From Clostridiales bacterium (GTDB taxonomy: Bacteria > Bacillota > Clostridia > Oscillospirales > Oscillospiraceae), in assembly GCA_004553545.1 (NCBI GenBank), contig SFLD01000004.1:1-64000 (forward strand): 64,000 nt of DNA, read 5' to 3'. This document shows, in pieces, positions 34,090 to 43,292 of this stretch. The notes beneath the pieces were generated by a model that worked only from the letters and a program-made list of their open reading frames with translations, was not told the DNA's origin and did no database searches. Every line of letters begins with the position of its first letter. The first letter of the stretch is position 1. A program made the position numbers and the translations under genes.

Positions 34090-34138
34090 CCTGTGACCTC
34101 CTTTCGACAAGAAATCTAACGGTGTCTCAACTCTGCTG

Positions 34139-34167
34139 AGTATATGTCAAATCTTCCAAAACTGCAA
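34139..34167 (-). promoter_or_regulatory. Possible promoter of the V-type ATPase operon
   Basis: Minus strand TTGCAG (34162-34167), 17 bases, TATACT (34139-34144), about 45 bases before the subunit G start. The -35 is weak. Confidence 0.4.
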
Positions 34168-34539
34168 GGCATTTCTTGTAGCTTTCCCCAATTCTCCCTT
34201 TCCAACAATTTTGCACGCAAATTTTATTGGAAAACGCCGATATCCTGATCAGAATGACTGTAGGTTTTTCCGATTTTCGGCGCTTTTCCGGGAATTCCCT
34301 TGTGAAATGTTGCGGAATTGTTTTTTTCTTAACAGTCATGCTCGGACCTGATCAAACGCTTGCAACGCTTTTGATTCCGCGGAGCGCGTCCGGTTTTTAT
34401 GAGACGGCGCGGCGTGCAGCCTGCATGCCGCGAGTGCGCGGAACGCACGGGATTTCACCGGGAAGGATCGCTCTCCCCCTCTCCTGTCCTTTCTCCCCCG
34501 GATGATACCCCGCAGCCATCAGTCATTGGGGACTGCGTT
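34168..34539. other. Gene-free stretch between the V-ATPase operon and valS, AT-rich to about 34370
   Basis: I see no gene here. The right-hand part (34380-34539) returns to normal GC. A long imperfect hairpin can form from GGAAAACGCCGA (34229-34240) and TCGGCGCTTTTCC (34277-34289). Open frames on either strand lack ribosome sites and do not resemble proteins. It may hold upstream control elements of the ATPase operon or an unrecognised small RNA. Confidence 0.5.
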
Positions 34540-37199
34540 TCAAATGCTCTCTTGACCTTCCAGGGACTTGGCGGAAGCCTCCAGCTTGGCGATGAGTTCC
34601 CGGTACTTGGCGACCTTCTCCCGCTCGGCGTTGACCACGTTCTCCGGGGCGTGGGCCACGAACTTCTCGTTGGAGAGCTTGCCCTCGGTGATGCGGAGGC
34701 CGTTTCTGGCCTTCTCCAGCTCCTTGGCGACGCGCTCCCGCTCGGCGGCCAGGTCCACCAGCTCAGAGAGCGGCATGTAGGCCGTGGCGTTGTGGGTCAC
34801 GACGCTGACCTGGCCCGCGGCGTCCGCCGGGGCGGCGTCAGCAAAGCGCACCTCGCTGGCGTAGGCCAGGCGCTGCAGGAAGTGCAGGCCCTGCTGGTAG
34901 ATCTCCGGCGTGGCGGTGACCAGCAGCACCTCCGCCTTCTTGGAGGGGGGCACGTTCATCTCCGCCCGGCGGGCGCGGATGGCACGGATCACGTCCATGA
35001 CGGCGTCGATGGAGGCCTCCTCGGCGGGGAAGTTCAGGGCCTCGTCATACTCTGGCCAGCGGGAGACCATGAGGATGCTCTCGTCGCCTTCGATACGGGG
35101 CAGCGCCTGGTAGATCTCCTCCGTGAGGAAGGGCATGAAGGGGTGCAGCAGCTTCAGAAGCTGGGTGAGGACGTAGCAGAGGACGTTCTGGGCCACCAGC
35201 TTCGCCGCCTCGTCCTCGCCGTTCAGGCGGGTCTTGGTGAGTTCGATATACCAGTCGCAGTAGGTGTCCCAGAGGAAGTCGTAGACCTTGGCGGAGGCCA
35301 CGCCGATCTCGAAGCTCTCCAGGTTCTCGGTGACTTCCTTCACCAGGGTGTTGAGCCGGCTGAGGACCCACTTGTCCTCCGCCGCCATGTCCTTGGCTGC
35401 CGGCAGGGCACAGGTCTCGATGCTGAGGTTCATCTGCACGAAGCGGCTGGCGTTCCAGATCTTGTTGGCGAAGTTGCGCATGGCCTCGCACTTCTCCACA
35501 TAGAAGCGCATGTCGTTGCCGGGGCTGTTGCCGGTGATGAGGTTGAAGCGCAGGGCGTCCGCGCCGTACTTCTCCGCCATCTCCAGGGGGTCGATGCCGT
35601 TGCCCAGGGACTTGGACATCTTGCGGCCCTTGTCGTCCCGGACGAGGCCGTGGATGAGGACGGTGTGGAAGGGGATCTTCTTCATCTGCTCGCAGCCGGA
35701 GAAGATCATCCGGGCCACCCAGAAGAAGATGATATCATAGCCCGTCACCATGACGGAAGTGGGATACCAGTAAGCCAGGTCCTCGGTGTTCTCCGGCCAG
35801 CCCAGGGTGCTGAAGGGCCAGAGGGCGGAGGAGAACCAGGTGTCCAGCACGTCCTCCTCCCGGGTGAGATGGGTGCTGCCGCACTTCTCGCACTTGGTGG
35901 GGTCCTCCCGCTCCACGTTGATGTGGCCGCAGTCATCGCAGTACCAGGCGGGGATCTGATGGCCCCACCAGAGCTGACGGGAGATGCACCAGTCGTGGCA
36001 GTTCTCCATCCAGTTGGTATAGGTCTTGGCGAAGCGCTCGGGGACGAACCTGACCTCGCCCTCGTTCACCACCCGCAGGGCCTCGCGGGCCAGGGGCTCC
36101 ATCTTCACGAACCACTGGGCGGAGATCAGGGGCTCCACGTCGTTGTGGCAGCGGTAGCAGGTGCCCACGTTGTGGGAGTAGGGCTCGGTCTTGATGAGGT
36201 AGCCCTGCTCCTCGAGATCCTTGATGATGGCCTTGCGGCACTCGTAGCGGTCCAGCCCAGCGTAGGGGCCGCCGTTCTCGTTGATCTTTCCGTCGTCGGC
36301 GATGACCCGGATGACCTCCAGGTTGTGGCGCAGGCCCACCTCAAAGTCGTTGGGGTCGTGGGCGGGGGTCATCTTCACGGCGCCGGTGCCGAAGCCGATC
36401 TCGCAGTACTCGTCGCCCACGATGGGGATCTCCCGGTTCATGATGGGCAGGATGCACTTCTTCCCGATGAGGTGCTTGAACTTCTCATCCTCCGGGTTCA
36501 CGGCTACGCCGGTGTCGCCCATCATGGTCTCGGGACGGGTGGTGGCCACCACGATGTCGCCGGAGCCGTCCGCCAGGGGATAGCGGATATACCAGAGGTG
36601 GCCGGGCTTGTCGATATATTCCACCTCCGCGTCGGAGAGGGCGGTGATGCAGTGGGGGCACCAGTTGATGATGCGGCTGCCCTTGTAGATGAGGCCCTTG
36701 TCATAGAGCTCGCAGAAGGTCTCCCGGACGGCCTTGGAGCAGCCCTCGTCCATGGTGAAGCGGGCGCGGCTCCAGTCGCAGGAGACGCCCATCTTCTTCT
36801 GCTGCTCCACGATGCGGCTGCCGTACTTCTCCTTCCACTGCCAGACCCGCTGCAGGAATTTCTCCCGGCCCAGGTCATAGCGGGTGAGACCCTCCTTGGT
36901 GCGCAGCTCCTCCTCCACCTTGATCTGGGTGGCGATGCCGGCGTGGTCCGTGCCGGGGACCCAGAGGGCGGCGTAGCCCTGCATCCGCTTGTAGCGGGTG
37001 AGGATGTCCTGGAGCGTTGCGTCCATGGCGTGGCCCATGTGGAGCTGGCCCGTGACACGTTGGGGGGCGGCATCACGATGGAAAAGGGCTTCTTCCCGGG
37101 GGCAGCCTTGCCCTTGAAGCAGTCGTTGCGCTCCCACATCTCATAGATGCGGGACTCCACCTGCTGGGGCTCATACACCTTCGGCAGTTCTCTGTTCAT
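34540..37199 (-). CDS. valS: Valine--tRNA ligase, reading frame broken by a two-base insertion
   Basis: Class I synthetase that charges tRNA-Val. The first 50 residues, from ATG 37199 ([20 protein letters not shown]) to IVMPPPNV, are in one frame; from [18 protein letters not shown] (the HIGH motif) to the C-terminus they are in another. At 37055-37058 the coding strand reads GTGTC where GTC is expected (AAC GTC ACG GGC = NVTG), a GT duplication. Removing it restores an 885-residue enzyme of normal length with [12 protein letters not shown] near 525 and the C-terminal coiled-coil arm ([18 protein letters not shown]). AGGAG lies seven bases before the ATG. It is controlled by a T-box leader. 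Since the gene is essential unless a second copy exists, a sequencing or assembly error is the likeliest cause. Confidence 0.93.
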
Positions 37200-37230
37200 A
37201 TCGTTTCTCCTATTCTACCCTATGCGGGAT

Positions 37231-37794
37231 TCAGTTGGCAGTTTTCTTTCCCATCCGCAGCTCCCGGATGGGGCGGCCGGTCTTCTTCTGGACGAAGGTC
37301 CGGAAGCTCTTCAGCTCCCCCTGAGCGAAGTCCTTCTTCTGCAGGATCAGGAACTTTCTCGGCTTCACGAAGAGGTAGAGGGCCTCGCTCCCCTCCCAGA
37401 CCTCGCCCAGCTCCCGGTACTGGTACTCGCTCTTGCGGTCGCCGATGTACTCCGCGAAGCTGTCGGAACGGAACTCCGTCCGCCGGGCAAAGGTGTTGCG
37501 CAGGATGAAGTTCCCGTGGGCGGCAGGCACCAGGTTCATGTAGTGGAGCCCCAGGAACAGGAAGGGGATGGCATAGAGGAAGGTCAGCAGGGTGTACTTC
37601 CAGGGGCTGATGCCGGGATTGGCGATGCTCATGCCCACGGTGACAAGGCAGAAGGCCGAGACGCCCAGGCACAAGAGCCCGAAGATCCGCAGCAGGTACT
37701 GCAGGAAGAGGGGCTGGCGGCGGAAGCCCACCTGGCCCACCTCTTTGCGCAGGGCGCGGGACGTAAAGTCGTTCTGAATGATCTGGAATTTCAT
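37231..37794 (-). CDS. YcxB-like membrane protein
   Basis: 187 residues. A short N-terminal beta region (MKFQIIQNDFTSRALRKEVG) and two membrane helices (about 33-53 and 62-84) are followed by a cytoplasmic domain (NTFARRTEFRSDSFAEYIGD, YQYRELGEVWEGSEALYLF, ILQKKDFAQGELKSFRTFVQ) of the YcxB type. Function unknown. The ATG at 37794 has GGGAGG six bases upstream. It lies between the valine T-box and valS (31-base gap), so it should be induced with valS when charged tRNA-Val is low, an unexpected partner for a synthetase. Confidence 0.85.
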   Translation of the reverse strand: MKFQIIQNDFTSRALRKEVGQVGFRRQPLFLQYLLRIFGLLCLGVSAFCLVTVGMSIANPGISPWKYTLLTFLYAIPFLFLGLHYMNLVPAAHGNFILRNTFARRTEFRSDSFAEYIGDRKSEYQYRELGEVWEGSEALYLFVKPRKFLILQKKDFAQGELKSFRTFVQKKTGRPIRELRMGKKTAN

Positions 37795-37830
37795 TGCTTT
37801 CCTCCCTGTTTTCTCTTTTTCTCTCTTTAC

Positions 37831-38088
37831 AAAAAACGCCCTGAGCTTTGAAAGCTCAGGGCGAACGAAAGTCCGTGGTACCACCTGAATTCGGGCAGGG
37901 CCCGCACTCGTGCGGCGCCGGCGCGCCGCGCCCCGGTAACGGCGGGATGCCGCCGCGGCGTACTGGCCTTCCGCCGCGATGCTCCGGGACGACTTCCCCG
38001 GCGGCCTCAGGGGCGCTTCCACCAGCCGCGCCCTCTCTTGGCATCCGCCCTCCGGGTACTCCTTCCCATCCTTGCAGGTATCGTATAC
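37831..38088 (-). promoter_or_regulatory. T-box leader, valine-specific by its specifier codon
   Basis: On the minus strand the T-box sequence GGTGGTACCACGGAC lies at 37871-37885. It is followed by a perfect 13-base terminator stem (37837-37863, CGCCCTGAGCTTT arms) and six T. Upstream are AGTA (near 38060), GGTGGAAGC (near 38020) typical of stem I, and GGAA-GTC-GTC-CC at 37988-37997, where either GTC is a valine codon. Uncharged tRNA-Val should stabilise the antiterminator and turn on the YcxB-like gene and valS. Confidence 0.92.
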
Positions 38089-38094
38089 CCGCAT

Positions 38095-38123
38095 AGTATA
38101 CCCTCCCCGGCGAAAAATGTCAA
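38095..38123 (-). promoter_or_regulatory. SigA-type promoter of the T-box-valS operon
   Basis: Minus strand perfect TTGACA (38118-38123), 17 bases, TATACT (38095-38100), just before the T-box leader and ten bases after the sigE stop. Confidence 0.85.
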
Positions 38124-38132
38124 GGAAAACCC

Positions 38133-38837
38133 TCAGCTCAGGCGCTGGAGCTCCCGGCGGAGGCGGAGGAGGGTGCGTTTCTCCAGCCGGGAGATGTAGG
38201 ACTGGGAGATGCCCAGGCGGTCCGCCACCTCCTTCTGGGTCTGCTCCCGGCGGCCGCCGAGACCGTAGCGCAGCGTGATGATCTCCCGCTCCCGCTGGGT
38301 CAATGTCTTCAGGGCCGAGAGCAGCATCTGGCAGTCGGCGTCCGCCTCAATGGGTTGGAGGACGATGTCCGCCTCCGTCCCCAGGATGTCGGAGAGCAGG
38401 AGCTCATTGCCGTCCCAGTCGGTGTTCAGCGGCTCGTCAAAGGAGACCTCCCCCTTCCTGGCGGCGTTCTTCCGGAGGTGCATCAGGATCTCATTCTCGA
38501 TGCAGCGGGAGGCGTAGGTGGCCAGTTTGATGTTCTTCTCCGGCCGGTAGGTCTCCACTGCCTTGATGAGGCCGATGGTGCCGATGGAGATGAGGTCTTC
38601 CAGGTTGATGCCCGTGTTCTCGAAGCGCCGGGCGATGTAGACCACCAATCGCAGGTTATGTTCGATGAGCTCCCCCCGGGCCGCTGGGTCCCCGGGCCGG
38701 GCCAGGAGCTCCGCCTCCCGCTCCCGGCTCAGGGGCGGCGGCAGCACGTCGCTGCCCCCGATGTAGTGGACGCCGGGCTCCGTCGCCAGGCCCAGACTTG
38801 CCAGAAAGCGCCGGAATTTTTCCCGCCAGGTCTCCAT
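38133..38837 (-). CDS. sigE: RNA polymerase sporulation sigma factor SigE
   Basis: Mother-cell sigma factor, 234 residues including the pro-sequence. The N-terminal amphipathic pro-region ([17 protein letters not shown]) ends before [14 protein letters not shown], the conserved region around the SpoIIGA cleavage site. Region 2 reads [20 protein letters not shown], then [19 protein letters not shown]. Region 4 contains [17 protein letters not shown] and [13 protein letters not shown]. The ATG at 38837 has GGAGG five to six bases upstream. It follows spoIIGA, as in Bacillus; sigG does not follow here, its place being taken by the T-box operon. Confidence 0.96.
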   Translation of the reverse strand: METWREKFRRFLASLGLATEPGVHYIGGSDVLPPPLSREREAELLARPGDPAARGELIEHNLRLVVYIARRFENTGINLEDLISIGTIGLIKAVETYRPEKNIKLATYASRCIENEILMHLRKNAARKGEVSFDEPLNTDWDGNELLLSDILGTEADIVLQPIEADADCQMLLSALKTLTQREREIITLRYGLGGRREQTQKEVADRLGISQSYISRLEKRTLLRLRRELQRLS

Positions 38838-39690
38838 GGTCTCCTCCTTCCGCTCCGCCCCAGAGGGCGCCGATGCCATTTCCCAGGTCCTCCGGCGTCA
38901 GGGCCACCAAAGGCCCCTCCTGCCGGAGGCCGTTCACTGCCAGCCAGTCGCAGCGGAGGGCCAGCAGCAGCCCGCCGCCCCCCACCGTCCGGCAGGGCAG
39001 GAGAACAGGCCGCTCCCCCAGCTGCCGGAGCGCCGCCAGCTGCGCCGCCGGGTCCCGAAGGGCCTCCGCCGTGAGATGCCGCCGCAGCTCCGGAGGGAAG
39101 AGCCCCCGGGCCGCCTCCGCCGTCAGGACGGCCACGGGCCGCCCGCCGGCATCCCGGAGGGCGTTGCCGCTGTCGTAGAGGGCGGCGAGGGCGATCTCAC
39201 GGCCATTCCGATGGATGCGCAGGGGCAGGCGCTTGCCCTCCACCCCCTGCCCTGCCGCCGCCCGGAAAACGACGCTCAGCAAAAGGTAGGCCGAGAGGGC
39301 CGCGATGAGCAGCACCCGCAGGTCCACCCTGGTGTAGAAAACGCCCCGCTCCACCGGCATCCCGTCGGAGAGCATCCCCAGCGCCAGCACGCAGCCCGCC
39401 ATGCCGCAGGAGAGGGCGAAGAGCAGCAGCATCCGCCGAAGGAAACGCCGCTGCCCGCCGAAGGCAATGACTGCCATCAGAAGGCCCGCCAGAAGCTTTC
39501 CCGGCCAGGCGGAGAGCCACCCCAGCCCCGGCAGGAAGACCGCCGCGGCGTAGCCCCCGCCGAAGAGCGCCGCGAGACCGCAGCGCCGCCGCCCCGCCGG
39601 GACACCGGAGAGGAGCTCCGTCCCCCGGAGGAGAAGGTAGTCCATGGCGGCGTTCAGCAGGAATACGCTGTCCAGATACACCACCGGCAT
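38656..39690 (-). CDS. spoIIGA: Sigma-E processing peptidase SpoIIGA
   Basis: Membrane aspartic protease that activates pro-SigE in the mother cell. The frame is 344 residues. Five N-terminal membrane helices lie within residues 1-142. The cytoplasmic protease domain has the catalytic aspartate D173 in [19 protein letters not shown] and later [20 protein letters not shown]. Relatives end soon after the stretch matching [12 protein letters not shown] (near 275). Here the frame stays open for about 60 further Gly/Pro/Ala-rich residues and overlaps sigE by 182 bases, so either the stop has been lost or a frameshift lies near 38880. ATG 39690 has GGGGG seven bases upstream. Confidence 0.9.
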   Translation of the reverse strand: MPVVYLDSVFLLNAAMDYLLLRGTELLSGVPAGRRRCGLAALFGGGYAAAVFLPGLGWLSAWPGKLLAGLLMAVIAFGGQRRFLRRMLLLFALSCGMAGCVLALGMLSDGMPVERGVFYTRVDLRVLLIAALSAYLLLSVVFRAAAGQGVEGKRLPLRIHRNGREIALAALYDSGNALRDAGGRPVAVLTAEAARGLFPPELRRHLTAEALRDPAAQLAALRQLGERPVLLPCRTVGGGGLLLALRCDWLAVNGLRQEGPLVALTPEDLGNGIGALWGGAEGGDHGDLAGKIPALSGKSGPGDGARRPLHRGQRRAAAAPEPGAGGGAPGPARGPSGPGGAHRT

Positions 39691-39771
39691 CCCCTCACCC
39701 CCTTCCCTGCCGGACCATTATACCCTGCCCCCGGCGGAAAGACCGTCGCAAAAGGGGGACGGGCAAAACAA

Positions 39772-39799
39772 AAGCCGTCCGGCAGCGGCCGGACGGCTT
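39772..39799 (-). terminator. Terminator of der-plsY-gpsA
   Basis: Perfect 12-base stem AAGCCGTCCGGC/GCCGGACGGCTT with a four-base loop; followed on the minus strand by TTGTTTTG. Confidence 0.8.
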
Positions 39800-39827
39800 G
39801 GGGGGATATTCCGTTTGGGGGAACGGC

Positions 39828-40838
39828 TCAGTTGGGGTACTGCCAGCCCCGGCCGCTCTCCTCCTTGCGGCTGCGGTTCATGAGCTCGCCCACCACGTCC
39901 CTTGCGGGCTTGCCGTGGTAGAGGACCTCGTAGACGCAGTGGCAGATGGGCATTTCCACGCCCTCCCGCTGGGCCAGCTGCTCCACGCTGAGGGCGGCGT
40001 AGTAGCCCTCCACCACGGCGCCGACCTCCTTCATGGCCTGCTGGGCGCTCTCGCCCTGGCCGATGAGGATGCCCGCCCGGCGGTTCCGGGAGTGCATGGA
40101 GGTGCAGGTGACGATGAGATCCCCCATCCCGGCGAGGCCGCCGAAGGTCAGGCGGTCGCCGCCCAGCTTCTCTCCCAGGCGGGCGATCTCCGCCATGGCA
40201 CGGGTCATGATGAGGGCCTTGGTATTGTCCTGATAGCCCATGCCGTCGCTGATGCCGCAGCCCAGGGCGATGATGTTCTTCAGGGCGGCGGAGAGCTCCA
40301 CGCCCACGATATCCGGGCTGGTATAGACCCGGAAGACACCGTTCATGAAGGCGTCCTGCACGAGACACGCGCTCTTCTCGTCCGGGCAGGCGGCCACGCA
40401 GCCCGTGGGCAGGCGGCGGCCCACTTCCTCGGCGTGGGAAGGGCCGGAAAGGGAAACCACTTTACAGATATCCCCCGTCTCCTGCCGCAGGACCTCGCTC
40501 ATCCGGAGGTTGGTATCCCGCTCGATGCCCTTGGTGACGGAGACCAGGGTCTGCTCCGGGCGGAGATAGGGCGCGGCCCTCCGGGCCGTCTCCCGCAGGG
40601 CGAAGGAGGGGGTGGCGAAGACCACCAGGTCCGCCTCCGCCGTAAGGGCGATGTCGCTGACGATCTCCAGCTCCTCCGGCAGGGGGACGCCGGAGAGCAG
40701 CGGGTTTTCCCGCGTCTTTCGCATGGCCTCCGCCTTCTCCGGGTTGTGGGACCAGAGGGAAACGGCGTGGCCGTTATCGCAGAGCAGCAGCGCCAGGGCG
40801 GTGCCCCAGCCGCCACTGCCGAGAACCATTGCCTTCAT
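39828..40838 (-). CDS. gpsA: Glycerol-3-phosphate dehydrogenase [NAD(P)+]
   Basis: Makes sn-glycerol-3-phosphate from dihydroxyacetone phosphate for phospholipid synthesis; 336 residues, soluble. The dinucleotide loop is VLGSGGWGTALALLL, the substrate-binding lysine is in ELSAALKNIIALGCGISDG, followed by TKALIMTRAMAEI and LAGMGDLIVTCTS, with SRNRRAGILIGQG after it. Its ATG overlaps the plsY stop by four bases, so the donor and acyl-acceptor steps are coupled. Confidence 0.97.
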   Translation of the reverse strand: MKAMVLGSGGWGTALALLLCDNGHAVSLWSHNPEKAEAMRKTRENPLLSGVPLPEELEIVSDIALTAEADLVVFATPSFALRETARRAAPYLRPEQTLVSVTKGIERDTNLRMSEVLRQETGDICKVVSLSGPSHAEEVGRRLPTGCVAACPDEKSACLVQDAFMNGVFRVYTSPDIVGVELSAALKNIIALGCGISDGMGYQDNTKALIMTRAMAEIARLGEKLGGDRLTFGGLAGMGDLIVTCTSMHSRNRRAGILIGQGESAQQAMKEVGAVVEGYYAALSVEQLAQREGVEMPICHCVYEVLYHGKPARDVVGELMNRSRKEESGRGWQYPN

Positions 40839-41533
40839 GTTTTGTCCTCCTTTCCGTGCCAGCGGAACTTACTCTCCTTCCCCTGGACCAGCCGGACGAT
40901 GTTCCCCCGGTGGGCCCAGAGCACGAGCCCCGCGATCAGCAGGGACAGCACCGTCAAGACCGGCGTCCGGAAGCAGAAAAAGGTGCTGATGGGGAAGGAC
41001 ACCGCCGCCGCCACAGACCCCAGGGACACATAGCGGGTGGTGAGCCAGAGCAGCAGGAAGAGGCCCCAGCCCGCGAGAGCGATGCGCCAGTCCAGCATCA
41101 GAAGCAGCGTGCCGCTGCAGAGGATGCCCTTGCCGCCCTTGAACTGGGCCGTCACCGGGAACATGTGGCCGATGACGCAGAAGAGCGCCGCGAAGTACTC
41201 CCCCAGCAGGGGGAAGCCCAGCAGCGTGAAGAGCCACCGGCCCACGAGGACCGCCGCCACCGCCTTCAGCATGTCGCAGAGGATCACGAGAGGGGCGTAG
41301 CGGGCGCCGTAGCAGCGGTAGAAGTTGGTGAGTCCGGCGTTGCCGCTGCCGTGGTGCCGGACATCCTCATGGTAAAAGAGTTTGGAGGTCAGGATGGCCC
41401 CGTTGAGGCAGCCGCAGAAGTACGCGATCACAGCCGCCGCCAGAGCGATGCCCAGAGTCTTCATAGGCGAGGCCGCCAGCAGCGTCCCCAGGGCGGGGAC
41501 CTCCGCCGTCAGCGGCAGAGCAGATCCCAGCAT
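40835..41533 (-). CDS. plsY: Acyl-phosphate:glycerol-3-phosphate acyltransferase (PlsY)
   Basis: Integral membrane enzyme that acylates glycerol-3-phosphate using acyl-phosphate, the first step of phospholipid synthesis. 232 residues with about six helices. The three cytoplasmic motifs are HGSGNAGLTNFYR, FPVTAQFKGGKG and HRGNIVRLVQGKE. About 25 extra residues precede the usual start. GGAGGTG lies seven bases before ATG 41533. It lies four bases after der and before gpsA, which supplies its substrate. Confidence 0.96.
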   Translation of the reverse strand: MLGSALPLTAEVPALGTLLAASPMKTLGIALAAAVIAYFCGCLNGAILTSKLFYHEDVRHHGSGNAGLTNFYRCYGARYAPLVILCDMLKAVAAVLVGRWLFTLLGFPLLGEYFAALFCVIGHMFPVTAQFKGGKGILCSGTLLLMLDWRIALAGWGLFLLLWLTTRYVSLGSVAAAVSFPISTFFCFRTPVLTVLSLLIAGLVLWAHRGNIVRLVQGKESKFRWHGKEDKT

Positions 41534-41537
41534 GGCC

Positions 41538-42869
41538 TCACACCTCCTCCTTGTCCTTCTTCTGGCGGATGGAGAGGATGATGGGGGTCCCCGTCAGGTT
41601 GAAGGCCGAGCGCAGGCAGTTCTCCAGATACCGCTGGTAGGAGAAGTGGAAGAGCCGGGCGTCGTTGCAGAAGATGACAAAGTGGGGCGGGCGGATGCCC
41701 ACCTGGGTCATATAGTAGATCTTCAGGCGGCGGCCCTTGTCCGTGGGGGGCTGGACCCGGGTCTGAGCGTCGGAGAGGACGGTATTCAGCATACCGGTGG
41801 TGATGCGCATGGAGGCCTGGTTGCTGACGGCCACGATGAGGTCAAAGAGCTTGTCCACCCGCTGGCCCGTGAGAGCGGAGATGAAGATGATGGGGGCGTA
41901 GCTCATGTAGGCGAGGCCCTGACGGACCTCCTCCGTCATGCGGTCCATGGTCTTTCCGTCCTTCTCCACAAGGTCCCACTTGTTCACCACGATAATGCAG
42001 GCTTTCCCCGCCTCGTGGGCAAGACCCGCCACCTTGGTGTCCTGCTCCGTGACGCCCTCGGTGGCGTCGATCATAATGAGGCAGACGTCGGAGCGGTCGA
42101 TGGCCATGGTGGCCCGGAGGACGCTGTAGCGCTCGATGTCCTCCTCCACCCGGGACTTCTTCCGCATACCGGCGGTGTCGATGAAGACGAACTTGCCCTT
42201 GCTGTTCTCAAAGCGGGAGTCGATGGCATCCCGGGTGGTGCCGGCAATATTGGAGACGATGACCCGCTCCTCCCCCAGGATCTTGTTGACAAGGGAGGAC
42301 TTTCCGGCGTTGGGCTTTCCGATGACGGCCACCTTGATGGCGTCGTCCTCTTCCTCCTCGTCCTCCTCCGGGGGGAAATACTGCAGGCAGGCGTCCAGCA
42401 GGTCGCCGGTGCCGTGGCCGTGGACCGCGGAGACGGCAATGGGATCGCCCAGGCCCAGGTTGTAGAACTCATAGAAATCCGGGTCCGGGATACCGGTGGA
42501 GTCCATCTTGTTGACGGCCAGGACGATGGGCTTGCCGCTGCGCAGCAGCATGGATGCCACCTCCTGGTCTGCGGCGGTGAGGCCCGTACGGATGTCGCAG
42601 AGGAAGACGATGACGGTGGCGTTCTCAATGGCGATCTCCGCCTGCTGGCGCATGAAGTTCAGGATCTGGCTGTCGCTCCGGGGCTCGATGCCGCCGGTAT
42701 CGATGAGGGTGAACTTCCGGCCGCACCAGTCGCTCTCGCCGTAGATGCGGTCCCGGGTGACGCCGGGGGTATCCTCCACGATGGAGAGGCGCTTGCCGGT
42801 GATCTTGTTGAAGAGCATGGACTTGCCCACGTTGGGGCGGCCCACGATGGCGATGATGGGTTTGGACAT
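41538..42869 (-). CDS. der: Ribosome biogenesis GTPase Der (EngA)
   Basis: Double-GTPase needed for 50S assembly, 443 residues. The first domain shows GRPNVGKS (10-17), DTPGVTRD, LIDTGG and NKMD; the second shows GKPNAGKSS near 184, GTTRDAID, IDTAGM and NKWD. They are joined by a very acidic linker (EEDEEEEDD) and followed by the KH-like C-terminal domain. ATG 42869 with AAAGGAGGT nine bases upstream is preferred over an in-frame ATG 33 bases earlier. First gene of der-plsY-gpsA, a common clostridial order. Confidence 0.97.
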   Translation of the reverse strand: MSKPIIAIVGRPNVGKSMLFNKITGKRLSIVEDTPGVTRDRIYGESDWCGRKFTLIDTGGIEPRSDSQILNFMRQQAEIAIENATVIVFLCDIRTGLTAADQEVASMLLRSGKPIVLAVNKMDSTGIPDPDFYEFYNLGLGDPIAVSAVHGHGTGDLLDACLQYFPPEEDEEEEDDAIKVAVIGKPNAGKSSLVNKILGEERVIVSNIAGTTRDAIDSRFENSKGKFVFIDTAGMRKKSRVEEDIERYSVLRATMAIDRSDVCLIMIDATEGVTEQDTKVAGLAHEAGKACIIVVNKWDLVEKDGKTMDRMTEEVRQGLAYMSYAPIIFISALTGQRVDKLFDLIVAVSNQASMRITTGMLNTVLSDAQTRVQPPTDKGRRLKIYYMTQVGIRPPHFVIFCNDARLFHFSYQRYLENCLRSAFNLTGTPIILSIRQKKDKEEV

Positions 42870-42934
42870 GGGGTTTCGACCTCCTTTATGCGGGGTTTTC
42901 ACGGCGGATGGCCGTGGGATTCTCTAATTTATCT

Positions 42935-42963
42935 ATTTTACCCGATTTTTTCCGGGAGGGCAA
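42935..42963 (-). promoter_or_regulatory. SigA-type promoter of der-plsY-gpsA
   Basis: Minus strand TTGCCC (42958-42963), 17 bases, TAAAAT (42935-42940), about 65 bases before der. Confidence 0.6.
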
Positions 42964-43008
42964 GAGGAAAGCGGTCGAAGGGCCGTGAAAAAGCCGTTCA
43001 GAACAGCA

Positions 43009-43045
43009 AAAAGGCTGCGGGAGGAAGCTCCTCCCGCAGCCTTTT
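43009..43045 (-). terminator. Terminator of DUF177-rpmF
   Basis: Perfect 16-base stem AAAAGGCTGCGGGAGG/CCTCCCGCAGCCTTTT with a five-base loop, followed by T on the minus strand. Confidence 0.9.
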
Positions 43046-43055
43046 CTCTTGACAC

Positions 43056-43250
43056 TTACTTCGCGGCGACGGACTTGATGACCTTGACCTCGCGGCCCTT
43101 GTAAGTACCGCACTCGGGGCACATTCTGTGGGGCAGATGCAGCGCACCGCACTTGGAGCACGCAACGAGACCAGGAACTGCCAGCTTCCAGGTGGAGCTA
43201 CGTCTCTTATCACGTCTTGCCTTGGATACTTTTCCCTTAGGGACTGCCAT
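43056..43250 (-). CDS. rpmF: 50S ribosomal protein L32
   Basis: L32, 64 residues. The basic N-terminus (MAVPKGKVSKARRDKRRS) and the zinc-binding pairs CSKCGALHLPHRMCPECG make it the Cys4 (C+) form, matching L28 in this genome. AAGGAGG precedes the ATG. It is cotranscribed with the DUF177 gene 42 bases upstream, an arrangement conserved across bacteria, and ends at a strong terminator. Confidence 0.98.
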   Translation of the reverse strand: MAVPKGKVSKARRDKRRSSTWKLAVPGLVACSKCGALHLPHRMCPECGTYKGREVKVIKSVAAK

Positions 43251-43292
43251 GTTGACACCTCCTTGATCTTGAACAAGCAGCTCTCGCCGCTC

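Noticed and set aside
34127..34339. 70-codon minus-strand frame upstream of the V-ATPase operon
   Set aside because: No ribosome site, low-complexity lysine-rich sequence in AT-rich DNA, no resemblance to a protein.
37795..38094. Upstream extension of the YcxB-like frame
   Set aside because: It covers the T-box leader; the ATG at 37794 has a proper ribosome site.
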